Notes: generated from the sequence alone by a model not told the origin. 59,436 bases of DNA from Bacteroidales bacterium (GCA_017427385.1 JAFRSW010000013.1:1-59436); one strand, 5' to 3'. Shown: positions 8,919 to 15,577, numbered from the stretch's first letter. Numbers and translations: made by a program.

Positions 8919-9911
8919 ATGAAAAAGATCATCATACTTATAGGAATAGCGCTTTCGATGCTGGCCTGCACCGAACAGTGGAACGATATGGTGCACAAGG
9001 AAGTTCCGGCATATATAGAATCTTTTATGGTTGAAGGGCAGGTAGACTGCAATATATATGCTTCCGACAAGAAAATCGAGGTCATAATGCCCTGGTACGC
9101 CGATCCCAAGGCACTGAAGGTAACAGAGTTCAAGTACACTGAAGGGGCGGAATGCAATCCTGCCATTAAGGTCGGGGACGTGATAGACCTGAGCGAAGCT
9201 CTCACCGTCACCCTCACCACCTACGACGATTATGTGTGGACGCTGATAGCCACTCTCAAACCAAAGCCCTCCGGAGACCTGTATAACATGAATTTCGATA
9301 TGTGGGATACGGATTCTTCTCCCTATGCGAGCGGGGCCAATTCAGAGGAACGAAACTATTGGTCTTCAGCCAATTACTTCCTTTCTTTAGTCGGTTATGC
9401 CGTTGTTAGCAAAGAGGCGGACTTTGTCGCCAGCGCAGGTGAAGGAAAGGCTGCGATGAAACTCCAGACACGGGAAGTGACTGAAGTGTTTAAAACCATA
9501 CCCGCTCAGGTATTCACGGGCACATACGACATGTTCGATTTCGACAATCCCACCATCTTGTATGGCGTTCCCTTTATCAAGCGCCCCAAAACTCTGGATG
9601 GATATGCATGCTACAAGCCCCAGGGGGCCGATAACGGCTTCGTATTCGTCGCTCTGGGCGAATGGGATGCTCCTTATAAGGCCGGTGTCGTAAACGCCTT
9701 TGTAGATGGCATAGAAGCGGTTCCTGGCCTCGTTGGCTACGGCAAAAAGGTATACGACAAGGAGATGAGCGCCTACGAAGACTTCAGCATAGACATTACG
9801 TACAAGAACGACCACAACCCTACGTACGTTGTCGTAATCGCCTCTGCCAGCAACAATGCACCCGTCGCAGGCTCCACCCTCTACATCGATGAATTTGGAT
9901 TCACATACTAG
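8919..9911 (+). CDS. PCMD-domain lipoprotein
   Basis: A 330-residue lipoprotein: MKKIIILIGIALSMLAC gives a lipobox with Cys 17. An immunoglobulin-like segment (about 30-110) is followed by a PCMD (putative carbohydrate metabolism) beta-sandwich, recognisable from FDMWDT at about 125 and the closing GSTLYIDEFGFTY. PCMD proteins in Bacteroidota are surface lipoproteins of uncertain ligand, often found in glycan-related contexts; the GH106 gene upstream in the same run is in keeping with that. The ligand is unknown. Confidence 0.75.
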   Translation: MKKIIILIGIALSMLACTEQWNDMVHKEVPAYIESFMVEGQVDCNIYASDKKIEVIMPWYADPKALKVTEFKYTEGAECNPAIKVGDVIDLSEALTVTLTTYDDYVWTLIATLKPKPSGDLYNMNFDMWDTDSSPYASGANSEERNYWSSANYFLSLVGYAVVSKEADFVASAGEGKAAMKLQTREVTEVFKTIPAQVFTGTYDMFDFDNPTILYGVPFIKRPKTLDGYACYKPQGADNGFVFVALGEWDAPYKAGVVNAFVDGIEAVPGLVGYGKKVYDKEMSAYEDFSIDITYKNDHNPTYVVVIASASNNAPVAGSTLYIDEFGFTY

Positions 9912-9916
9912 GCTAT

Positions 9917-10411
9917 ATGGAAGTAATACAAAGCTTTACGATAGACCATACGCACCTGCAGCCGGGCATCTACGTGTCCCGGGTAGACAAGGGCTTCACG
10001 ACCTTCGACCTGCGCATCACGGAACCCAACAAGGAACCCGCGGTCGCACCCGCCGCCATCCACAGCATAGAGCATCTGATGGCCACCTGGTTCCGCAATT
10101 CAAGGGTAAAGGAAGATGTGGTCTATGTAGGTCCCATGGGCTGCCTGACGGGCATGTATGTGATAATGACGGGGGAGTACAGCGTGCAGGACATGCGTGC
10201 GCTAACCATCGAATGCCTGGAGTGGATCCTTACGCAGGACGAAGTGCCCGCCACGCGCCCCGAAGCCTGCGGCAACTACCTCCTGCACGACCTCCCCATG
10301 TGCAAATGGGAATGCGCCCGCTACCTGCACCGCCTGCAGAACGACTTCCACTGCGAGTACACCAAACTCCGCATCACCCTCAGCGACGGCAAGACCTTCG
10401 CGGATGCGTGA
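9917..10411 (+). CDS. luxS: S-ribosylhomocysteine lyase LuxS
   Basis: A 164-residue LuxS. It cleaves S-ribosylhomocysteine to homocysteine and DPD, the precursor of autoinducer-2, within the activated methyl cycle. The metal-binding HSIEHL motif is at about residues 53-58, and PEACGNY provides the third ligand and the C-terminal signature. Length is full. The ATG is 5 bases after the PCMD stop, so it rides on the upstream transcript. No SAM or SAH riboswitch space exists in front of it. Confidence 0.97.
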   Translation: MEVIQSFTIDHTHLQPGIYVSRVDKGFTTFDLRITEPNKEPAVAPAAIHSIEHLMATWFRNSRVKEDVVYVGPMGCLTGMYVIMTGEYSVQDMRALTIECLEWILTQDEVPATRPEACGNYLLHDLPMCKWECARYLHRLQNDFHCEYTKLRITLSDGKTFADA

Positions 10412-10780
10412 TTATCTGATTTCTTTTCCGAAGGGGAAGATGGAGCCGATGGCCATTTTGAAGTGCTGGAGGCCGAAGGGGATGCCCACGATGGTGATGC
10501 AGAAGATGATGCCGAAGAATATGTGCAGGAGCGCCACCTCCCACCATCCGCAGAGAACCCAGATGAGATTCATCACTATGGAAAGGCATCCCGGCTCATT
10601 CGGCCCGTTCACCAGCTCGTGCCCGAAAGGCCACAGCGCGTACGTGCCCAGCTTGAACAGCTGCACACCGAACGGAATGCCGACGATTGTAAAGCACAAT
10701 AGCAGGCCCACTATGTAGTATATCAGGGCGATGATGATGCCGCCCAGGATAAGCCAGAAGATGTTTCCGATAGAGTTCAT
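10412..10780 (-). CDS. yccF: YccF-domain inner-membrane protein
   Basis: A 122-residue membrane protein with two tandem YccF repeats. Each has a hydrophobic pair and the motif CFTIVGIPFGVQLFK (first) or CITIVGIPFGLQHFK (second), the family hallmark. Function is unknown. A TTG start 6 bases upstream is possible, but ATG 10780 is preferred. The stop is back to back with the luxS stop (convergent, no gap). A TATCTTTG box 18 bases upstream of the ATG drives it. Confidence 0.9.
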   Translation of the reverse strand: MNSIGNIFWLILGGIIIALIYYIVGLLLCFTIVGIPFGVQLFKLGTYALWPFGHELVNGPNEPGCLSIVMNLIWVLCGWWEVALLHIFFGIIFCITIVGIPFGLQHFKMAIGSIFPFGKEIR

Positions 10781-10798
10781 AAGCAATGTTTACGTGAA

Positions 10799-10806
10799 CA
10801 AAGATA
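10799..10806 (-). promoter_or_regulatory. -7 box of the yccF promoter
   Basis: TATCTTTG on the minus strand (10806-10799), 18 bases before the yccF ATG; an exact match to the TAnnTTTG form. Confidence 0.65.
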
Positions 10807-10821
10807 CTAAATAATTAGTGG

Positions 10822-10906
10822 ATTTTTAAAAAAGAGCATATTAAAAGGTGACCCTAATAATATGCTCTAAAAACGTTGGCCTAATGCGACGACCATCTCT
10901 CTTTTA
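10822..10906 (-). ncRNA. Candidate small RNA gene (element 0)
   Basis: On the minus strand a TACATTTG box (10920-10913) is followed about 7 bases later by roughly 85 transcribed bases. These end in a strong intrinsic terminator: 11-bp perfect stem AGAGCATATTA / TAATATGCTCT (10868-10858 with 10843-10833), 14-base loop, then TTTTTT. No open frame of note lies inside. It sits downstream of the DUF2075 gene on the same strand. Box and terminator are seen directly; that it is a stand-alone RNA is inferred. It could instead be the terminator region of the DUF2075 operon with a chance box. Confidence 0.45.
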
Positions 10907-10953
10907 CTTCTGCAAATGTAAGAACTATTTACAAATCTGCAAAAAAGGATCGA

Positions 10954-12822
10954 TTATCTTTTTATCATTGCCTTAAGGTACTCCCTCAATGCATCATCCT
11001 CACAATATACAAAACAGCCCTTTTGACCACGAGTCAGGAGGGTTTTGTATGTGTTCAGTATCAGTCGGCGGGCATCATCATCGCTTGCCGTGCGGATGCC
11101 GGATGAGTTGTCGTCTTTTGAAATGGCGGATTTGTTGGTCAAAACGCGGCCTGAGGCTTTATCGTAGGTGAGGTCTTTGCCAATCAGAACGCCTACATAA
11201 TCGAATTCCAAGCCCTGTGCAGTGTGGATGCAACCTACTTCTTCGAAAGAACGGGGATTGATTGCCCAGATCTTGTCTCCTTCAAGGTTCCACTTTGCCT
11301 GGAAGCCTCCAGGAAGCACGATGTCTACATCTCCGCGATGGTTCTTGACATTCCAATCATAGCAGTAGCCGGCCACCATGCGAGCTTTATTGTCAATGGC
11401 ATTCTTCTCCCTTAAGGCCTCACGCATTTCGTGTGCATCATCGAAAACGCGGAAGTCGTAGTTGAGTTCAGACAGGGCGACTGCCACAGTCTCTTCTTTG
11501 CGTTGGAGGAGATTGTCAATGAATTGGATATATGCATCGCTGCCATTGCAGCGGAACTGGGAGGTGAGTTTTGTCTCTTCCCGCATAATGATGGCTGAGC
11601 CCAGTTCCGTGCACCATCTTGTAATCTCCTGAACACTACCGATATCTTTTGTAGTGACGGCCTGGTCTTCGTCCAGCATGAAAATCGATAAGAGAGAAGC
11701 GTTGATGCATTCCTTCACCTGGTTCTCTCCATGCCAGTCTCCATACATCTTCTTAACCAGCCGGTGGGCTTCATCCACGATAAGGCAATCGTAGGAATTC
11801 CTGGGTGCATCTGCCAAGCGGAAAGGGGAGCGGAAGAGTTGGCTGATCTCGGCAATGTTCTCCGCTTTATTCTTTGAAAGGATGGACAAGAATGCCTGCC
11901 TGGGCGCGCTGTTCTTGGTAACATAAGCAGCGTTACAGGCGCAGGTAATAAAGTGCATCAAAAGGTTAACCGCCAGGACCGACTTACCCGTCCCAGGGCC
12001 ACCTTGAATCAAAATGGTACGCTTCTTCTGGTCTTTCAGGCACTGGAGCATAGTCCGTACGCACATATCGAAGCAAACGGCCTGTTCGTCCAAAAGGTCG
12101 AAGACAGGCGTGCCGCGTACCATTGTGGATAGGGCGTCCTGAAGCGATTTAGTAGGCCTGATGCGGCCGTGGTCTATCAAATAAAGGAGATCTCCGTTGG
12201 CAGACTTCTTGGTGACATACTTCTTAACGAACTCCGAGAATTGCTTCACCTCGTCCATGATGAAGAATGGCGCGGTAGTGTACCATTCCTTATAAATATC
12301 GGCGGACAGAGCCTCTTTATAGGCCGGCCAATAATTGTGAAGGTAAGCACAGGGAATCAGATGGATGTCTTTCTCGTGGATGGTCTGGGAATAGTTGCTG
12401 AGGAAGCGGGAATAGGAATATGCCTGATAGGAGGGGTGGCAGACAATTCTTTTGTCGTTGGCAACGTAAGTACGGACGCTGAAGTGCATGTCGTCATCCA
12501 CCACCTCTGCCTTGCTCCATTGCTTCAATTCAACGATGACGATGTTGTCTTTATCAGTTTTGTCGGCACCTATTATTATGAAGTCTACACGTTTGGACGT
12601 CTGGGGAATGTTGTATTCAATGGCAATCTGCACGTCGTCGTCAATTTCGTTGTCATCGACAATATTCCGCATAAACTGCATTGAATTCTGCCAGGAGGCG
12701 AATTCACGTTCCTGCCCGGCGTTCAGGCCTTTCTCTCTGATGAGATCCAGGATCTTGGTTGCGATAACGCCGGTCTTTACATCCTGGACGAACAGTCCCT
12801 TATTTGCGCTATATACAATCAT
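10954..12822 (-). CDS. DUF2075 P-loop helicase-like protein with N-terminal PD-(D/E)XK-like nuclease region
   Basis: A 622-residue protein of the DUF2075 (Schlafen-related) family. The N-terminal part has the order E, VDFIIIG, IVIVELKQW (about residues 68-101), the E-D-ExK pattern of PD-(D/E)XK nucleases. A P-loop GGPGTGKS follows near 275, Walker B CLIVDEAHRL near 350, and helicase motifs such as HTAQGLEFDYVGV near 535. I infer an NTP-driven nuclease acting on nucleic acid. It is 3 bases downstream of a MazG-like gene and shares its promoter; such pairs sit in accessory islands and suggest anti-phage or stress functions. The defence role is inference. Confidence 0.8.
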   Translation of the reverse strand: MIVYSANKGLFVQDVKTGVIATKILDLIREKGLNAGQEREFASWQNSMQFMRNIVDDNEIDDDVQIAIEYNIPQTSKRVDFIIIGADKTDKDNIVIVELKQWSKAEVVDDDMHFSVRTYVANDKRIVCHPSYQAYSYSRFLSNYSQTIHEKDIHLIPCAYLHNYWPAYKEALSADIYKEWYTTAPFFIMDEVKQFSEFVKKYVTKKSANGDLLYLIDHGRIRPTKSLQDALSTMVRGTPVFDLLDEQAVCFDMCVRTMLQCLKDQKKRTILIQGGPGTGKSVLAVNLLMHFITCACNAAYVTKNSAPRQAFLSILSKNKAENIAEISQLFRSPFRLADAPRNSYDCLIVDEAHRLVKKMYGDWHGENQVKECINASLLSIFMLDEDQAVTTKDIGSVQEITRWCTELGSAIIMREETKLTSQFRCNGSDAYIQFIDNLLQRKEETVAVALSELNYDFRVFDDAHEMREALREKNAIDNKARMVAGYCYDWNVKNHRGDVDIVLPGGFQAKWNLEGDKIWAINPRSFEEVGCIHTAQGLEFDYVGVLIGKDLTYDKASGRVLTNKSAISKDDNSSGIRTASDDDARRLILNTYKTLLTRGQKGCFVYCEDDALREYLKAMIKR

Positions 12823-12825
12823 ATC

Positions 12826-13155
12826 CTAAAGCTCATTGTATTTCTTGGCAGAACCTTTGGCTTTGCTCACGGGGTATTTTTCGGCATTACGGCGTATCTT
12901 GTCGAGCATGATCTGCTTGATGTTAAGGTTATACTTGTCTGCCATCTGGAAGGCGTAATTCAGCACGTCTGCAAGTTCTTCGCGCACCTTGTCAGGATTG
13001 ACATCTTCCGGGTTCTTCCATAGGAAAGACTCAAGTAATTCAGAAGCCTCTACGGATAGGCCGATTGCAAGATCCTTCCCGTTGTGGAACTGATCCCAAT
13101 CGCGTTCCTGGTTGAACTTGCGCAATTCTGCCAGGAGTTCCTCAATATCACTCAT
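12826..13155 (-). CDS. MazG-like nucleotide pyrophosphohydrolase
   Basis: A 109-residue all-alpha NTP pyrophosphatase of the MazG/RS21-C6 (dCTPase-like) group. EASELLESFLW and, after a short link, REELADVLNYAFQMADKY give the ExxE...ExxD magnesium-binding pattern. It would hydrolyse (d)NTPs to monophosphates and pyrophosphate. It is the first gene of a two-gene unit with DUF2075. The promoter is TATTTTTG 23 bases upstream, inside an inverted repeat. Nucleotide depletion plus a nuclease-helicase would make sense as an anti-phage pair, but this is inferred. Confidence 0.85.
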   Translation of the reverse strand: MSDIEELLAELRKFNQERDWDQFHNGKDLAIGLSVEASELLESFLWKNPEDVNPDKVREELADVLNYAFQMADKYNLNIKQIMLDKIRRNAEKYPVSKAKGSAKKYNEL

Positions 13156-13163
13156 AGAAATGG

Positions 13164-13190
13164 TTGCTATTAGTGACTCAAAAATAGCAA
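13164..13190 (-). promoter_or_regulatory. Promoter of mazG-like/DUF2075 unit inside an 8-bp inverted repeat
   Basis: TATTTTTG (13186-13179, minus strand) is the -7 box. TTGCTATT (13164-13171) and AATAGCAA (13183-13190) form a perfect inverted repeat with an 11-base spacer that overlaps the box, as expected for a repressor operator. No regulator gene is adjacent. Confidence 0.5.
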
Positions 13191-13212
13191 TAATCGGTGA
13201 TATCGCAAAACG

Positions 13213-13398
13213 TTATTTACTCCTCTCCTCATCAGAATGCTGGCGGGTGGCTTCGAACATCTCCATCATGCCGGAGAGGGCGGCGAAGGGCATGAACTGG
13301 GTGGCTCGCTTCTTCATCGACATCCGCGGCTGACTGAACGGGAACGGGTAGGGGAGGTCGAGCATGTCGGCGTAGGGGTTGGCGGGGTCTTCTTTCAT
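13213..13398 (-). CDS. YolD-like small protein, copy 1
   Basis: A 61-residue protein with DMLDLPYPFPFSQPRMSM and then KKRATQFMPFAALSG. The PRMSMxxRAxQFxPFAAL block resembles YolD-like proteins of Firmicutes, which often neighbour Y-family DNA polymerases. Its ATG overlaps the stop of the upstream 57-residue membrane protein (ATGA), so the two are translationally coupled. A near-identical pair is repeated at 15578-15933, and two 3'-end remnants lie between. The family match is by motif; function is not known, and no polymerase gene is present here. Confidence 0.65.
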   Translation of the reverse strand: MKEDPANPYADMLDLPYPFPFSQPRMSMKKRATQFMPFAALSGMMEMFEATRQHSDEERSK

Positions 13399-13568
13399 AC
13401 AGCAAGCTGGTAAGAAGCGAGCACTATGCCATAGATCATCAGCGCGATGAGCGGAATCAGGATGAAGAGGCAGGGGAGTACGAGGCCGAGGACGAGGGTG
13501 GGGCATACGGCAAGGCTGCCGATGATGATGGCGGTGGTTTTGCGGAAGGTTCTATCTTTGTCTTTCAT
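13395..13568 (-). CDS. Small two-helix membrane protein, copy 1 (partner of YolD-like protein)
   Basis: A 57-residue protein: a charged start (MKDKDRTFRKTT), then two hydrophobic helices (AIIIGSLAVCPTLVLGLVL and FILIPLIALMIYGIVLA). Twenty-four bases upstream is a TACCTTTG box. The stop overlaps the YolD-like ATG. Copy 2 at 15760-15933 keeps the same length, helix positions and coupling, so selection on this small gene is likely. Function unknown; a toxin-like or stress membrane peptide is possible. Confidence 0.6.
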   Translation of the reverse strand: MKDKDRTFRKTTAIIIGSLAVCPTLVLGLVLPCLFILIPLIALMIYGIVLASYQLAV

Positions 13569-13592
13569 GGCGCAAATGTTTGATTACGCCTG

Positions 13593-13626
13593 CAAAGGTA
13601 GAGCCTCGTTTTGACAGGTTTTGACA
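13593..13626 (-). promoter_or_regulatory. Promoter with tandem TTTTGACA boxes, copy 1
   Basis: TACCTTTG (13600-13593, minus strand) is the -7 box. Two TTTTGACA direct repeats (13609-13616 and 13619-13626, plus-strand spelling) lie exactly 10 bp apart in the -33 region. The same arrangement recurs at copy 2, so the repeats are a conserved operator or -33 element. Confidence 0.55.
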
Positions 13627-13684
13627 ATGGCTTGTAGGCCGTGAAAAAGTGGTTGGTTTTTGATGGGGATAGAGTTCGAATGCT

Positions 13685-13752
13685 ATATAAAACTGAAGGC
13701 TGACGATAAACTCATCAGCCCAGTGTGCAGTGAATCCGTAGAATCACTTAAC
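13685..13752 (-). ncRNA. Candidate small RNA, GATTCTACGGATTC family, element 1
   Basis: Minus-strand TACCTTTG box (13766-13759). A short RNA follows with hairpin AGTGATTCTACGGATTCACT (13748-13729) and a terminator GGCTGA...TCAGCC (13720-13698) followed by TTCAGTTTT. The layout, and the 14-base core GATTCTACGGATTC, recur in elements 2 and 3. No open frame. It ends leftward toward the yolD copy-1 promoter. Confidence 0.6.
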
Positions 13753-13780
13753 TATTTGCAAAGGTAATACTTTTTTTGAA

Positions 13781-13820
13781 TTATTTTCTCCCCACCTCAT
13801 CGGAATATTGGCGGGTGGCC
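13781..13820 (-). pseudogene. yolD 3'-end remnant A
   Basis: Reads ATRQYSDEVGRK and a TAA stop on the minus strand, the last codons of the YolD-like gene (compare ATRQHSDEERSK in copy 1). Nothing upstream of this point matches the gene. It marks one of four same-orientation yolD tails in this island. Confidence 0.7.
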
Positions 13821-13841
13821 AGAAATCTTGCTAGTGGTGTG

Positions 13842-13868
13842 TTAATCGTTTAAAACGTTTATTTTCAA
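13842..13868 (+). repeat. 27-bp block upstream of shared leader, copy 1
   Basis: A 27-bp stretch with the core CGTTTAAAACGTTTATTTTC matches 16014-16040 at 26 of 27 positions. It lies about 41 bp before the -7 box here and 44 bp in the other copy. Internally it repeats CGTTT, giving it an operator-like look. Confidence 0.65.
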
Positions 13869-13909
13869 GAATTTACATCCTATTTCATTGACTTGTTCGC
13901 CGCTTTGAT

Positions 13910-14071
13910 TATATTTGCACTGAAAGCTGACGGTCGTGAATTCGGCCGATGATGAAATAAGGAGCAGACGGTTCCGTTCTGGACAACGCTCCCTTCACAA
14001 TTTAAGTTATTATTTGCCGAATATTTGGTGTAGGCCAGGTATATCGGCGGTTAACCACAATTAATGTTGTT
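13910..14071 (+). ncRNA. Promoter plus structured 5' leader RNA, copy 1 (before the 134-residue gene)
   Basis: TATATTTG (13910-13917) is followed by a leader of about 150 bases. Positions 13910-14000 match 16085-16175 at 76 of 91 positions with no gap. Visible elements: hairpin CGGTCG/CGGCCG with a 6-base loop that differs between copies while the stem is constant; a second hairpin closed by GGAGC/GCTCC; between them the small frame ATGATGAAATAA; and a third hairpin GCCGA/TCGGC (14016-14048) just before the gene. Conservation ahead of unrelated genes argues for a functional RNA (riboregulator, or RNA antitoxin-like partner). Confidence 0.65.
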
Positions 14072-14476
14072 ATGGAGATACCGAAGGGAAATACGCGGGA
14101 AGAAATAAAAATCCGCGAGAGACTGATTAAAGATTTCTATGCTGTATGGATTGCCAATAATCCGTCCAAATCGGTGTGGAATAAATCCTTAATGGCTAAT
14201 ATTAAAGTTAAGCAATTGTCTTATAATGAAACACATGAACATGCGGCTCGATCATATGAGTCAACAATGGCTGTATTCAAGCTAACAGAAATTCTTTCAA
14301 ATGCGAAAAAAGTATCCGCCGGTCCCAAAAAACAAAATGACAAAAACCAAAAAGCATTTTCGCTTATTGTAAGAATGCGTTATAGGAATATTCGCTTAAT
14401 TGTAGGATACCAGAAAAGCAAAGGGGAATACGTTCAGTACTCAATTACGGCAAAACCGAGAAAAAGAAAAAAATAA
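14072..14476 (+). CDS. 134-residue basic protein, possible BECR-fold nuclease, behind a structured leader
   Basis: No confident family. The protein is basic and AT-rich in its codons compared with its surroundings, a sign of transfer. Its order of elements (HEHAARSYESTM, then FKLTEILSNAKKVSAGPKK, three predicted strands, ending in GEYVQYSIT) resembles LPD3-like members of the barnase/EndoU/colicin/RelE (BECR) nuclease superfamily. That reading is tentative. It has no adjacent protein antitoxin. It shares its 5' leader with the DUF3800 gene and faces a convergent small-RNA candidate at its 3' end. The C-terminus is Lys/Arg-rich. Confidence 0.55.
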   Translation: MEIPKGNTREEIKIRERLIKDFYAVWIANNPSKSVWNKSLMANIKVKQLSYNETHEHAARSYESTMAVFKLTEILSNAKKVSAGPKKQNDKNQKAFSLIVRMRYRNIRLIVGYQKSKGEYVQYSITAKPRKRKK

Positions 14477-14567
14477 AAGCCGCCTAGGCCGCGACTTTCA
14501 GTGGGGCTCGAATTGAGTTTGAACTCAAAAAGGTTGTCAACCCTTCGGCGAATTCCCCGTGACGATT
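14477..14567 (-). ncRNA. Candidate small RNA convergent with the 134-residue gene (element 4)
   Basis: A TACCTTTG box (14581-14574, minus strand) is followed by about 90 bases. They contain GGGG/CCCC closing pairs, the palindromic hairpin TTGAGTTCAAACTCAA and a GGTTG/CAACC hairpin, and end in a GC-rich imperfect stem and TTTTATTTTTTT. Its 3' end reaches the stop of the 134-residue gene, so the transcript could be antisense to that gene's 3' UTR. The T-rich end lies partly within the gene's Lys-rich C-terminal codons. Confidence 0.45.
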
Positions 14568-14621
14568 CCAATGCAAAGGTAATCCTTTTTATTTAATATC
14601 CAAACAAAAGAGTGAAGAATG

Positions 14622-14690
14622 TCATTTGCTCCTCACCTCATCGGAATGCTGGCGGGTGGCTTCGAACATCTCAATTATGCCTGAGAGAGC
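14622..14690 (-). pseudogene. yolD 3'-end remnant B
   Basis: On the minus strand this encodes ALSGIIEMFEATRQHSDEVR then SK and TGA, the last 22 codons of the YolD-like gene. The homology ends abruptly at 14690, next to a strong hairpin. Third of the four same-orientation tails. Confidence 0.75.
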
Positions 14691-14693
14691 TAA

Positions 14694-14718
14694 AAAGGGG
14701 GTCGAAATCGACCCCTTT
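14694..14718. terminator. Strong hairpin with flanking A/T runs, possible bidirectional terminator
   Basis: AAAGGGGGTCGA-AA-TCGACCCCTTT: about 11 paired bases with one bulged G, flanked by A-rich sequence on one side and TTTATTA on the other. It could end transcripts from either side and marks the break point of the yolD remnant. Confidence 0.55.
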
Positions 14719-14789
14719 ATTACTCGGATATGTTTACATTAAATACCTTTGAATTCGAAAGGCTTTAAACAGTTGTATGACAGATAATC

Positions 14790-14850
14790 AATAAAAAAGC
14801 GGTAGGGAGTATTACCTCCCCCCGCAGCACGAATCCGTAGAATCGCTAAA
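14790..14850 (-). ncRNA. Candidate small RNA, GATTCTACGGATTC family, element 3
   Basis: Minus strand: weak -7 box TATATTCA (14865-14858), hairpin AGCGATTCTACGGATTCGTGCT (14847-14826), then terminator stem GCGG/CCGC with GGGAG/CTCCC (14825-14799) followed by TTTTTT. It keeps the 14-base core of elements 1 and 2 but has a different terminator and a different outer stem. A separate 8-bp hairpin AAAGCCGT/ACGGCTTT lies at 14865-14886. Confidence 0.5.
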
Positions 14851-14957
14851 CATTTTCTGAATATAAAGCCGTCAGGTAACGGCTTTGTAATGAGGCTCTT
14901 TATTTTTCATATTGCCAGCCGGGATGCCGCGGTATTGCATCTTTTCCTTTGTTTTTT

Positions 14958-14965
14958 TAACTTTG
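14958..14965 (+). promoter_or_regulatory. -7 box of the ymgE-like gene
   Basis: TAACTTTG, 29 bases before the ATG at 14995. Confidence 0.6.
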
Positions 14966-14994
14966 CGGTATAACCATTACTAAAACCTAACACC

Positions 14995-15252
14995 ATGAAC
15001 ATTATTCTCACATTGCTCTTTGGAGCTATCGCAGGCTGGCTTGCCGGATTCTTTGTAATCAAGGAGAAGGGCGGCCTCATCTGGAACATCATCATCGGTC
15101 TTCTAGGCGGATTCGTGGGCGGCTGGCTGCTCGGCCTGCTTGGTGCGAGCGGATCCTTCTGGTCTCAGTGGTACGGACAGATCATCTGCGCTGTAATTGG
15201 CGCCGTTGTCCTCCTCTGGGTGTGGAACAAGGTCAAGAAGCTCTTCAAGTAG
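14995..15252 (+). CDS. GlsB/YeaQ/YmgE-family stress-response membrane protein
   Basis: An 85-residue protein with three hydrophobic helices (start MNIILTLLFGAIAGWLAGFF; WNIIIGLLGGFVGGWLLGLL; ICAVIGAVVLLWVWNKV). The Gly-rich helix pattern GAIAGWLAG...GLLGGFVGGW is the transglycosylase-associated/GlsB family signature. These proteins are linked to envelope stress in other bacteria; the mechanism is unknown. It has its own promoter and faces a convergent small-RNA candidate at its 3' end. Confidence 0.85.
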   Translation: MNIILTLLFGAIAGWLAGFFVIKEKGGLIWNIIIGLLGGFVGGWLLGLLGASGSFWSQWYGQIICAVIGAVVLLWVWNKVKKLFK

Positions 15253-15261
15253 AATTCTTCA

Positions 15262-15330
15262 AACTAAAAAATACTAAGGGCTGACGAAAACCGCCAGCCC
15301 TAGATCAGTGAATCCGTAGAATCACTTAAC
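15262..15330 (-). ncRNA. Candidate small RNA, GATTCTACGGATTC family, element 2
   Basis: Minus-strand TACCTTTG box (15344-15337), hairpin AGTGATTCTACGGATTCACT (15326-15307) identical to element 1, then terminator GGGCTG/CAGCCC (15300-15278) followed by TTAGTATTTTTT. It is convergent with the ymgE-like gene. Element 1 has the same hairpin but a different terminator loop and spacer, which supports an RNA gene family rather than simple duplication of one block. Confidence 0.6.
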
Positions 15331-15528
15331 TGCCTGCAAAGGTAATCGTTTTTTTTGAAATCCAAACAATATGGTAGAGAATCTCAGTTTGGACTTTGTC
15401 TGCTAGTTGATCCGTCGGGGCAGTAATTATCTGTTCGCGCAACTTGTCCGCGAATGCTCCTTTAACAGAATTCCTATTTGACTTGACTCCTAGCATACTT
15501 GAATTACTATCGTCTTTTCAATTACCAT
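15326..15528 (-). pseudogene. Decayed small gene (frameshifted), unknown
   Basis: A TATATTTG box (15542-15535, minus strand) is 6 bases before an ATG that opens MVIEKTIVIQVC and stops. One frame over, a 56-codon frame from ATG 15496 continues with SVKGAFADKLREQIITAP to a stop at 15326. A single frameshift would join the two. The SVKGAFA... segment is loosely like small antitoxin-type proteins, but I cannot name it. The 3' end runs into small-RNA element 2. Confidence 0.35.
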
Positions 15529-15577
15529 TCCGTGCAAATATAACTCTTTTGGTCTATTCTCCAACATTATTTTTGAA

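Noticed and set aside
9911-9917. SAM or SAH riboswitch before luxS
   Set aside because: Only 5 bases separate luxS from the preceding gene.
13910-14071. Classical type III toxin-antitoxin (tandem RNA repeats before a toxin)
   Set aside because: The leader has no tandem repeats and the downstream proteins do not resemble ToxN, CptN or TenpN; only the general idea of an RNA partner is retained as a hypothesis.
14490-14570. tRNA-like appearance of element 4 (GAGTTCAAACTC, CGAA loops)
   Set aside because: The putative T-arm stem does not pair around a 7-base TTCAAAC loop; the sequence instead forms a 7-bp palindrome, and no acceptor stem or anticodon arm fits.
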